From the NCBI GenBank assembly GCA_033725935.1, contig MU867090.1, positions 310,001 through 374,000 on the forward strand: a DNA stretch of 64,000 nucleotides. Reading direction: 5' to 3'. The position numbers and the translations under genes were made by a program. The stretch comes from Cladorrhinum sp. PSN259 (lineage: Eukaryota > Ascomycota > Sordariomycetes > Sordariales > Podosporaceae). The first letter of the stretch is position 1, and the number at the start of each line of letters is the position of its first letter. The notes below the pieces were generated by a model. The model saw only the letters and a list, made by a program, of their open reading frames with translations. It did not search any database and was not told the DNA's origin. Below, one piece after another: positions 48,007 through 57,240 of the stretch.

Positions 48007-48775
48007 ATGTCTGACAATTCATCACTCGAACCTTTCTTTTTTACCAGCCATGGCACCAAGCCATCTTCTAAGCCACAGCCTCAGAAGACAGGGTTTCACG
48101 GCAAGTGGTTGACGAATGAGCACTTGGGTGTACGCTCCCAAATTAAAACATCGAATCCTTGCTTGAACCAAGTACTATCGGAGTCTTTGCTCAGCCAAAT
48201 AGTACCGACGCTGCCACGGGCCCTTGTACGGGGTCATCCGATTAGCCCGACTATCAATCCCGCAAGGCTCCAGCACCGACGGCCACTTGCCGAGCTGTTA
48301 TTGATCCCGACCACTCAAGATTACCCCGGTTTGATATCAACTTTTAGAGACGCGCAGTCTTACATCTACAATTATCTAAATGGAGCTAAGCTAATTGCTT
48401 CGGAGATGCCGGACTAGAGCGCCGCCGCCCAGAGAGGCTATGTGGAAGAGATATGCCAGGCAATGCTTGATTTCACCAACGTATTAGTGCCATCGGCAAA
48501 CTCTGATCGAATCAAACAGATGACGAATGATGAGAGGGAAATGATGGCTTGGAGGGTGTTGGGCCTCGTCTACTCCGTTCAGATGGAACAGGCGATATTG
48601 GGTCAGAGGCGTCCTTTGCCCGGAGAAAGTAGGGTAGATTTGTTCACAAACAATGTTCAAGTTGGACAGTGCAAAACATTTCGGGAACGGTTAGATGTGA
48701 TGCTTCTTTCCCTCAAAGTAAGTATTTGGCATGTGTCTTTCCCTTTTATTTTAGGTGGTCAAGAATACGCGCTAA
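48007..48775 (+). pseudogene. Interrupted conserved-looking gene (in-frame TAG)
   Basis: One frame runs from the Met at 48007 to 48717 and is broken only by a TAG at 48415-48417. Coding-like sequence continues in the same frame on both sides (SYIYNYLNGAKLIASEMPD, stop, SAAAQRGYVEEICQAMLDF). A GTAAGT donor at 48718 and a TTTTAG acceptor at 48754 would add six residues (VVKNTR) before a TAA at 48773. I read it as a fungal gene of unknown function that has decayed. Both stops could derive from CAG and CAA by C-to-T change in a CpA context, the signature of repeat-induced point mutation. Alternatives are stop readthrough or a sequencing error. I do not recognise a domain. Confidence 0.55.
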
Positions 48776-49856
48776 TGGAAGAGTATTATTATTATTTCTA
48801 GTTATGCAAGGCAAATATTGATCGTCTAAGGTTCTTTGACGACGTAGACTCATTTGGATGATTACCCGCCCTGTGGCGACAACAACTAACGATGCGCGTT
48901 TTCCTTACTCCACTGGCATACGCCCCCGGGGTCCGAAGATAAATGGCTCGGAAAATGGCAACAGCCCAAGTTTTGAAAGTATACACCAGTTCAGGTAGTT
49001 TAGCTCGGTAGCGAATACCATATAGCGATTTTGTGATTACACAATGTTGTCTGCAATGTACTGTACTGTACGTGTACAATGCCATCCGTCATGTAGTCAA
49101 TAATATTGCTTACCTATGCGAAACAATGCGGCAGGCGAAAAGAGAGTCAATAGGGAATGTTTTCAAAGGGGATCCAAACAGGCAAAGATCAAGTATATAT
49201 ATTAATGATTTTTATATATGAAAGATGTTGAACTAGTGCCCACTCTCCCGAAGCTCGCTCTCCGGGAGCCGGCTCTCCAGGCTCACGGCCAGCTCCGAGA
49301 GCAAGCTCCTTGCTCACTGGGAGCTAGCTGGGCTTTAGGGGAAAAGCTTCTAGTATGGAAGGCAGAGCCGTAGGTGGAAATAGACTCATTTAGCCAAGGC
49401 CGGGAGAGCTCCGCAGGAGCTCTCCGAATAGTGGCATCTTTCATGTATATATACACCCTGCCTTCAAGTTTGCTTGCAGTCTAGATATAGCAGAGTACAC
49501 ACAAGTCACACCCTTTTCAATCCATCCAAAAATGGATACCAAAGTTTCACAAAAGACCTACACGACATAACGGATGCTCTTCTTATTTTATTTTTAAAAT
49601 ATATATATTAAAAGAATTGATGAACAAAAAAAATGCAAAGTGAAAAAATGAGGTTGAAATGCTGAAAAGCTGAAAATAAGGTGTGTTGCCTATAAGAGAG
49701 GGTTGTCAAAGAAGCGTGTATCAAGATTGCCGGGCCTTTCTTTGAATCATTTTTACAATGTGATTGTACAGCCTGGAGTACATACATGTTATCAATCACA
49801 TGACTTGAATTTTTATTTCTGCACAATCGATTTTTTTATCTCTAGTTTCTTCCTTA
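48776..49856. other. AT-rich region with a MITE-like element
   Basis: About 1.1 kb between the broken gene and the minus-strand gene ending at 49857. Apart from the inverted-repeat element at 49218-49444 I see nothing that I can name. Confidence 0.5.
49218..49444. mobile_element. MITE-like inverted-repeat element, 227 bp
   Basis: Perfect 10-bp terminal inverted repeats (ATGAAAGATG at 49218-49227 and its complement at 49435-49444) lie in TATATA-rich flanks, consistent with TA-type target sites. The interior is GC-richer than its surroundings and packed with self-complementary GAGC/GCTC motifs, including a perfect stem GGAGAGCTCC-gca-GGAGCTCTCC (about 49403-49425). There is no coding capacity. 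The size, termini and hairpin content match a non-autonomous DNA transposon; copy number is unknown. Confidence 0.5.
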
Positions 49857-51059
49857 TCAAGCAAACCTCCTATCCAGTCCATTCGGGTCTGGTGTCCAGA
49901 ACTGATTAATGAGGTGCTTTGGTAAAAAGAATCCAGGAGCACCTTGATCCAAGTTGTGCGCGTAAATCCTGAGGTTGGGCTCGTCATTGCTGGGGCCGTA
50001 CCCGGACAGGACCGTGATCGTCTTGAACTCGGTCGCTTTGGCTATGTTGCGGAGCTCCGAGAACAGTGCCGGCATCATCTGCAAAGACTCTTGGTGGAGT
50101 TTCTCCCACAGCAGCAGTTGTTCCGTGCAATCCATAACCCGGGTGCTCAATAAAAAGCCGCGACTGTGTACCCCGAGGATCAAGTGAGATGTGCGGCCGA
50201 ACCACTGCTGAACGATTGCCCGCTGAATATTCTCGCCTCTTTCATTTTTACAAGTTGTTTTTATCTCTGCCCACGACAACGTTGAAGCCCCACCGGCATC
50301 TACCCCCGGATAGAGAGCATCCAAATTCAGGAGGACGGCCATATCGAGGTTGCCCAGCTTGTAGCGGACCAAGCGCGAGTGATTCTCAAACTCGGGTCGA
50401 TCGAGGTGTTCAGGGATTCGGGTAACTACCTTCTCAAAGTCTTTGCCGTAGTCAAAATCGGAAGCCGGCCCGCCGGCCGCCGCACGCGAGGAGGACGTAT
50501 CTGAGGGCCTCCACACTTGAACGATGAGGGTATCGCCGACCACCGACATCTGAAAGCTGCTCTTTGGCAAGTCTCTGCGGCCGGAAGATACAGCCTCGCA
50601 GAGACGGAAAAAATGCTTCAGAGAGCCTCGCCCAACGAGCAGATGAATGTCGTCAAACCTGAATGAAGGGTTCATTATTTTGGTAGCCGCAAATGCGTGG
50701 ACGAATACCGCTTGAAACTCGGTCATGCGCATGGGCACACGGTAGAGGGTGTTTAGTTGGCGTGAAGCTTGGAGGAGGGGTGGGGGATCGTATATTGGGG
50801 CTTGCCCCGGGACGTGCAAATCATCCGTCACGTAGGGTGCATAGCTGGCGTGGTTAAACGAAGAGATAACATCGGGCCTCTCGATTCCATTGCTGGTGAC
50901 TAGTTGCGACCTGTCGGGTTTGAGGCTCCTTAGGTCCAACCGTGACAGTTCGGTGTATTTGATTGGGCTCGATCGGAAATAAGACGAAAAATGTCGTCTA
51001 TGGGTAATCTGTTTGTGAAGCACTTGGAAACCCGTCCTCGGCGAAAGTGGTGGCTTCAT
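49857..51059 (-). CDS. Uncharacterised fungal protein (family often mislabelled geranylgeranyl pyrophosphate synthetase)
   Basis: Single exon of 400 aa. The blocks RFDDIHLLVGRGSLKHFFRL, FQMSVVGDTLIVQVW, YGKDFEKVVTRIPEHLD and VRYKLGNLDMAVLLNLDA resemble a fungal family whose database titles read geranylgeranyl pyrophosphate synthetase. The DDxxD motifs of prenyl synthases are absent. Instead there is Asp247 followed by AEIK (Glu265, Lys267), the spacing of a PD-(D/E)XK nuclease-like core; that is my inference. The N-terminus (residues 1-35) is rich in Arg, His and Ser with no acidic residue until Glu37, which could be a mitochondrial presequence. It sits head-to-tail with the dioxygenase gene, whose stop is 237 bp upstream of this start. 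Confidence 0.75.
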   Translation of the reverse strand: MKPPLSPRTGFQVLHKQITHRRHFSSYFRSSPIKYTELSRLDLRSLKPDRSQLVTSNGIERPDVISSFNHASYAPYVTDDLHVPGQAPIYDPPPLLQASRQLNTLYRVPMRMTEFQAVFVHAFAATKIMNPSFRFDDIHLLVGRGSLKHFFRLCEAVSSGRRDLPKSSFQMSVVGDTLIVQVWRPSDTSSSRAAAGGPASDFDYGKDFEKVVTRIPEHLDRPEFENHSRLVRYKLGNLDMAVLLNLDALYPGVDAGGASTLSWAEIKTTCKNERGENIQRAIVQQWFGRTSHLILGVHSRGFLLSTRVMDCTEQLLLWEKLHQESLQMMPALFSELRNIAKATEFKTITVLSGYGPSNDEPNLRIYAHNLDQGAPGFFLPKHLINQFWTPDPNGLDRRFA

Positions 51060-51296
51060 GGTTGTTGCATCTGTTGAAATTTGATGTTTTTAAGTGGAAA
51101 TACCAACGACCCAATTATCCAATGGCAGGAGCCTGGAGTCGCCACCAAGCGGATCCATCAGTCTTATGATTACCAAGTACGTGTTCCATACGATATTTCA
51201 AGAAATGCATTACGCAGCACAGAGGTAACCAAAAATAAATAATCAAAAACATAGGTAGATTCAAATTGGTATACATATTCAAACCTGTACAAAACC

Positions 51297-52412
51297 CTAT
51301 TCCTGCTTGCCCAAAGCCTCTCTGCGGCTGGTGCTGTTGGGATCGAGGTACGGGCGCTCGCCGAGTCCAACAGCTCTGTTACCGAATCTCTCACCATAGC
51401 TCCCATCAAGGTAATCAAAAGTGGCCGTGTGGAACACGGACCTGTTATCCCAGATGGCAATGTCGTTCTTGTTCTGCCACTTGAGCCTGACAGTCAGGTC
51501 GTGGTTCTTGTAGACCAAGTCCAAGAACCACTCGAGCAGGTGCTTGCTCTCCTCGTCGGTCACGCCGTTGATGTGCTTCACGTGGCCACCCACGGGGAAG
51601 ATTGATTTCCAGCCCGTCACAGGGTTGGTCCGGACGACGGGGTGCACGGCCTTGAGCTCATCGCCAATGTTCTCGGGCGCACCACGCGGCTTGTCGTAGA
51701 GCTTGAACCCGGCGGCGTCGGCCACCCTCTTGAAGCCAGGCTGCTCGAAAGTGACTGTGAGCGTCTCCAAGAACTTTTGATAAGGCTCGCTGATTCTGTC
51801 GTAGAGCTCGTAACCCGAAGCCCAGAGGGTGTCGCCGCCCGTGGTTGGGAGCTCAACAAGCCTGAGAGAGGTGTAATCGGCAGGGACGGGCTCGAAAGCA
51901 ATGTCGCTGTGCCATTGCGCGCTGGTCTGCTTTTTGGTGCTCAACTCTTCGGGGAGGTTCTGGCGCTTGTAGAACTGCTTGCTCTGAATGCTAGAAATGG
52001 TCGAAATCTCGGGGTCTTCGCCACCCAACTCGCGCTCATTGTTGAGCAAGGGATGAATATGAAGTCCGGAAGTGGCGGGCCTGCCGGCCAACTCGCCCAG
52101 ACGCAGGATCAACTTCTTCTGGAGCTCATTGTCGAGGTCGTCTTGGGCTCGGAAGAAGACGACACCGCGCTGAGAGATGGTGATGGCGAGATCTCGCAAA
52201 AGCTCATCCGAGTTGGGAGCGTTGAGCCACTCCACGAGGTTGGCCTTGGGGAACTCTTTTCCAATGATGGGAGTTACCTCAAAGGACTCGTAAGCATCAA
52301 GAGCGCCAGAGAGCTTAAGTGGTTGAGGACGGCTGGTGGCTGCTGTGGAGCCCTTGGTGACGATGGGGACGACGACCTCGGCGGTCTGAGTCTCGACAGC
52401 TGAAGGAGCCAT
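51297..52412 (-). CDS. TauD-type Fe(II)/2-oxoglutarate dioxygenase (sulfonate/taurine dioxygenase-like)
   Basis: Single-exon cytosolic oxygenase of 371 aa. Family members (bacterial TauD, yeast Jlp1) hydroxylate alkyl sulfonates next to sulfur and release sulfite as a sulfur source; other fungal members act on other acids. The metal ligands are His168 and Asp170 in QWHSDIAFEP and the distal His328 in SVFHTATFDY, with an Arg shortly after (GERFGNR) to bind 2-oxoglutarate. RGVVFFRAQ and SLRLVELPTTGGDTLWAS are conserved family blocks. All ligands are intact. It diverges from the Dal5-type permease across 1.8 kb, which suggests joint uptake and oxidation of an anionic substrate. Confidence 0.92.
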   Translation of the reverse strand: MAPSAVETQTAEVVVPIVTKGSTAATSRPQPLKLSGALDAYESFEVTPIIGKEFPKANLVEWLNAPNSDELLRDLAITISQRGVVFFRAQDDLDNELQKKLILRLGELAGRPATSGLHIHPLLNNERELGGEDPEISTISSIQSKQFYKRQNLPEELSTKKQTSAQWHSDIAFEPVPADYTSLRLVELPTTGGDTLWASGYELYDRISEPYQKFLETLTVTFEQPGFKRVADAAGFKLYDKPRGAPENIGDELKAVHPVVRTNPVTGWKSIFPVGGHVKHINGVTDEESKHLLEWFLDLVYKNHDLTVRLKWQNKNDIAIWDNRSVFHTATFDYLDGSYGERFGNRAVGLGERPYLDPNSTSRREALGKQE

Positions 52413-54231
52413 TGTATGTGTCTGATTCTGTTTTGTTTAAGTGATGATGTTAGAAAGATGCTGTGATGGCTGTAGGTACGTCCTGATCTACCTTTATACA
52501 GCTACCCAACACCTTTGTTCACATTCACATCCATCAATCCTGACATGCCGATTCGTATCATCAACCCCGCGTCTATTGCGTGAGGGTGTGTAGACCCAGC
52601 GGCTACTTTGGCCGATGTTGCATCAAGACGGTATCTGATAGACTGCCATCCGTCGAATCAATGTCGCCAGAGATGGATGACGAGCTTGCACCAGCCCATG
52701 CCGCAATGAAGCACAAAGCTGTCTCTGGCGACAGCTGAGAAACCAAAAATGCCGGATTTAGTGGTCTGGCATGAAGGCGCCATTCCCCCACGTCTTCCGC
52801 GCCCGACACGGTGCCGTGGATTGGCAATGCTTGTTGAAATGCCGAGAAGCTCATTGGGCAATCCGTCGTTCCCAGGTCCTCTATCTCGGGGTTCTTTCTC
52901 CAGTGCGGCTGCCGTTGCTGCTGACCACGGAGATAATGCGCTGCAACGGCGAACTTGTCAAATGTCGCCATATACCTTTCCTGGAATGAAACTGGTAACT
53001 GACCAATCAGATCCCGTCCTGCATTGTATTTTTGACCAATTTGGCCCGCTAGTGAGTTTGGCATCAAACCTCCCAAATCACATCAACAACCCCACCAATC
53101 ACGCCTCATTGCGCCACTCACTAAGCCCTCGATCCAACTCCCGCACCACACAATCGATTAGTAGTCACCGTCTGTCGGCCGATGCTGATGCCGAGTTACC
53201 GATTCTTTTATGTGGTCATTGTGATGTTGCCCTGATACTGGTACCTTGGGCCTTTCAACAAACGGGGATCGTCTCTGAATTTCCTCTCAGTAGTCTCCGT
53301 AGTCGGCAGCCTGCGAGCAGGACGGAAGATTCAATATTCATGGCCCAGACTGCCAACGTTCTGCATCCATTATGCATGGTGGTGTCCAACTCGTTGCCAC
53401 ATATCCGGGCGTCCTACCAGATCATTGGTATCACCCCGGGACCCCGGATGTCAGGACGATCCGAGTAAGAGATTCTCACACACCATCAAGCTCCCCTTTC
53501 GCTCTGAGAATCAAAACACTTCATATCCGTAGGGCTGGTTGGTTGGACAAGATCTTGCTGGACAGCCTAGAACCAGATACCGGGTCCGACGATGCATGAT
53601 GGCTTATCTCGAGCCGCGTCCCAGCTGGCTGGATGGACCACGTTCTCATAATGTGGCGTTGTTTGCTGATCGTCAAAGCAGGGTCTAGAACCCCATTTTG
53701 TTCTCGCTCTTGCAATACTTGCTGTAGAGCGGCGGTTCAAGCTGTCTTGAGGTTGCTCGGGAACAAGCGAAGGAGCACACAGTGTTGCTCCTACCCATCC
53801 ACCCTGAACATGTTGCAGTCTTGGTGGGGGCAAAGTTCCGTGTTGGGGGGGTGGGGGGCGGAGGACCAAGAAACGTAACGAGGTACAGTTGCTCCTGGTC
53901 CTGCTACTGCCGTGCATGCGTTGGTACATTTGGGGGTCGGGGGCGAGTTGCCATTTCCCATTCTGCAAGGATTGACGTGCGTTCAGGTCGGAGATGTGCA
54001 ACCCATCTCTCTGCCACCCCTACCTATCCTAGAAAATGTGGTAGAGCTCATGGAAGACGTGATTCTGTGCATAGTGTTCGCCATGAAGTCTGCTACCGCG
54101 TCGGCAGCGACAATAGGCATTGTTATCGCCAGTATATCCAAATTCTATAAAGGGCATCAGCGCCGTCTGTGCTTGGAGATGAAAAGAAACAATCATATCG
54201 GGCAGAGCTTACTATCGCCATCTCCATCAAA
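52413..54231. promoter_or_regulatory. Divergent promoter region between dioxygenase and permease genes
   Basis: 1.8 kb with no gene that I can support (the open frame 52603-53076 minus has no family resemblance). It contains AAGGCGCCAT at 52774-52783, one mismatch from the CYS-3/MetR sulfur-control consensus ATGRYRYCAT. A single near-match in 1.8 kb is weak evidence by itself. Confidence 0.4.
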
Positions 54232-56280
54232 ATGGCCACGGTTCTGGCTCGTGGTAGGCCCGCGAGGGCCGAGAGGCCCACTGTCGACTCAGATGGTGAG
54301 AAGAACGGCGAAGTTTCTGCATCAACCGCCTCCATCAGCTCCGACATCCCTCCCTTAGGAGAGCCTATTGAGCAAAGAACCTCTTGGTTCAAGCGCAGCA
54401 AACCCTATGATCCAGATGCCATTGCAACGCTTCCCAGTGTCTTTGACGATCCGGACACTGCTGAGAAATATCATCCCCGACCTGACTGGTGAGTTCGAGT
54501 GCTGCATACTTTCATTCAGTTTTACCGGCTAGTTAGATGCTGACATCAACTCAATAGGGAGAACGCCCATCGATTCGACCCGTTAGCCCGTTGGACATGG
54601 AGAGAAGAGAACAGGCTTATCCGCAAGATCGATTTCAAGATCATGGTCTGGGCCTGTATCATGTTCATGGCTCTTGAGCTCGATCGAGCCAACATTGGCC
54701 AAGCCTTGACTGACAACTTCTTGAAAGATTTGAAGATGACGACGAATGGTAAGAGCCTCCGCTGGGCTTTCCTTGGGTTGTGTTGAGTCCTGACAGGTCC
54801 TGCTTGTAGATTATAACTTGGGAAATACCGTCTTCAAGCTTTCGTTCCTCGTTGCGGAACTTCCCTCACAGCTAATCTCCAAGTGGTAAGTTATACATTC
54901 TTCACCCCCTTTTTGGCATCTTAATGTAGCTGACAGGTGAATAGGGTTGGGCCTGACCGATGGATTCCTGCTCAAATGACATTGTGGTCGCTTGTAGCAG
55001 CATCTCAGTTCTGGCTATCAGGTCGTGGGTCTTTCCTCGCCTGTCGAGCTCTGCTCGGAATGATTCAAGGTGGCTTCATCCCAGATATCATTCTGTATCT
55101 GAGCTACTTTTATAAGCATGCCGAGTTGACCATTCGTCTGGGCTTCTTCTGGACGGCCATGTCTATCGCCGACATTATCAGCGCTTTGTTGGGCTTCGGC
55201 CTTCTTCATATGCGAGGTGTACATGGTCTGCCCGGTTGGCGTTGGCTCTTTCTGGTGGAAGGGTTAATTACTTTGATAGTTGGTCTTCTCGCATTTGGGT
55301 TAATGCCGCCCGGACCATGTGAAACGAAGAACTGGTTCCGCGGTAAGAAGGGTTGGTTCACGGAAAGGTAAGCATCCGCCCCGACACACACACAGCACCA
55401 CTTAAAGGCACGACCGGATACTTATTTTTTTCACTACTGCAGAGAGGAAGTGATCATGGTCAACAGAGTGCTTCGAGAGGACCCAACTAAATCAAGCATG
55501 CATAATCGGGAGCCAATTACCCCCAAGCTGCTCTTCCAGAGCCTGTGGGACTGGGATCTCTGGCCGCTGTACATTCTTGGATTGACATTCCAAATTCCCG
55601 CGGTACCTTTTGCGCAGTATTTGTCTTTGACACTCAGAGGCCTGGGCTTCGACACTTTCCAGACAAATCTTCTCTTGATTCCCTACACAGTTGGGCACAG
55701 TAAGTTATTGTCCGTTGCCTCTGAAGAGCAGGATGGAGCTAACTTGCAACTCACAGTCATCACCATGGTGGGGGTCGCGTACGCTGCGGAGATGTTCCAC
55801 AACCTAACTCTGCTCGCTGTGTCGGCACAGGTCTGGATCTTGCCGATCCTCATTTACCTCAACGCCGTCGACACTTCTCAAGTCAGCAGATGGGTCATCT
55901 TTGCCGTCATCACCGTCTTGCTTTCATATCCCAACCCGCACCCGATCCAAGTGGCTTGGAACTCGCGAAACTCCAATGCGGTCCGGTCGAGAACGGTGTC
56001 TGCGGCGGCCTACAACATGATGGTGCAGACCTCGGGAATTATTTCGTCCAACATCTATCGAAAGGACGATGCGCCGCTCTATCGACGGGGAAATCGTCAA
56101 CTTTTGGGTATTTGCTGCATGAATTTTGTAATTTATGCTTTCGTCAAGGCCTACTATGTCTGGCGTAACAAGTCGAGGGATAAGAAGTGGAATGCCATGA
56201 CCGAGGAGCAGAGGTTGAATTACCTGGCGAACACGACTGATGAGGGCAACAAGCGTCTTGATTTCCGGTTCGCTCATTAA
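54232..56280 (+). CDS. Dal5-family MFS anion permease (allantoate/tartrate/sulfonate type)
   Basis: Plasma-membrane anion:cation symporter of the major facilitator superfamily. Six exons are 54232-54488, 54558-54748, 54810-54885, 54945-55367, 55443-55699 and 55757-56280; introns of 57-75 nt give 575 aa. Every join restores a family block: RPDW-ENAHRFDPLARW, FLKDLKMTTN-DYNLGNTVFKL, SQLISKW-VGPDRWIPAQ and YTVGH-IITMVGVAYAAE. The helix 1 region IMFMALELDRANIGQAL and RALLGMIQGGFIPDIILYLS are typical of Dal5 relatives. The cytosolic N-terminus is about 110 residues. Intron 5 (57 nt) has no stop and keeps frame, so retention would insert 19 residues. The position opposite a TauD-type enzyme suggests a sulfonate or similar acid as substrate; this is context only. 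Confidence 0.9.
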
Positions 56281-57240
56281 AATTCAAGACAGGATTTAGA
56301 GTCGGTTTGGCTTGAAGTTGGATATTAGAAGTGACTGGACCGCTGGACCGCGAAGGGAACCAGTCGGGTGCTTGTGACCTGTCAGGCAAGGGAGCAGTCG
56401 GAATTATGTAGAAGTGCCGAGTTCACAAATCGAACCTTCTGTTCCCATCGTTTAAATTGCCTTTTGCACAATGTTGTGGAATTGGCGATTCATGTTGATC
56501 CAAACAAATAAAAAAAGTTAAAAAGTTAAAAGGTCAAACAATTCGAGGGGAGTCCGACAACCGTGGTTATGCATCATAAACTATAAAACAGAAGCTCGAA
56601 CGTTCCAAATTCGCATCCTCACTCGTCGTCCGTTGATTTTCCAAGAGTGAAGGGGGGCCTGCTCTCCCAAGACGCAAATTAAAATCTCAAACAAAAATAA
56701 ATCCAAATGGGCAAAATGAATCGACCATCCTGGGATTCGAACCCAGAACCTTTACCATCAGAGACTGAACCGGAAAGTAACGCGCTACCATTGCGCCAAA
56801 CGGCCTTTTATATTATAATTGCTCGTTGTCTTTTGTGTTCATGTGTCAATTGGTCAGAGATGCATGAATTATGGGTTCTCACTCTACAGATATGTACCTT
56901 GTAGTGAAAATGTTTAATCTAGGGGGAACCTTTGAGAGAACCCATAATTCAAAGAAAGCCGGGAAAGTAAATCAGAAAAATAAATTAATAGGTAGCCGTG
57001 AAATTAAATTGGGAAAATAAGGGATGTATAGTAAGTATATCTTGAGAAATGCAAGATATATCAGCACTTCGTAGAAAATAGAAATAATCATTAACATGTT
57101 CAAGTAGTACTTTACAATTCTAGAAAAGATATACAAGAAAGAAGAAGAAAAAAAAACGCCTTCCTGTCAAAGTCCCCCCAATTACCTCCAGCCCTTCCGA
57201 AAATCCTTTTCATTCAATTAAATCCGACGACACCCTGGCC
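56281..57240. other. Intergenic region containing a tRNA gene
   Basis: AT-rich sequence between the permease 3' end and the P450 3' end (convergent). Besides the tRNA at 56722-56805 I see no feature. Confidence 0.5.
56722..56805 (-). tRNA. tRNA-Arg (anticodon CCG) with a 12-nt intron
   Basis: Read on the minus strand, the acceptor GGCCGTT pairs with GATGGTC (with G-U wobbles) and is followed by discriminator G. The D arm is GCGC-AATGGTA-GCGC. The anticodon stem TTACT/GGTAA encloses TT-CCG-G, then 12 extra bases (TTCAGTCTCTGA) in the usual intron position after base 37. The T arm is CTGGG-TTCGAAT-CCCAG. The A and B boxes are intact. Total length is 84 nt, mature 72. A T-rich stretch follows. 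The CCG isotype depends on the intron placement. Confidence 0.82.

Noticed and set aside
52603..53076. 157-aa open frame on the minus strand in the dioxygenase-permease promoter
   Set aside because: No recognisable domain; it lies in an expected promoter and lacks a coherent continuation.
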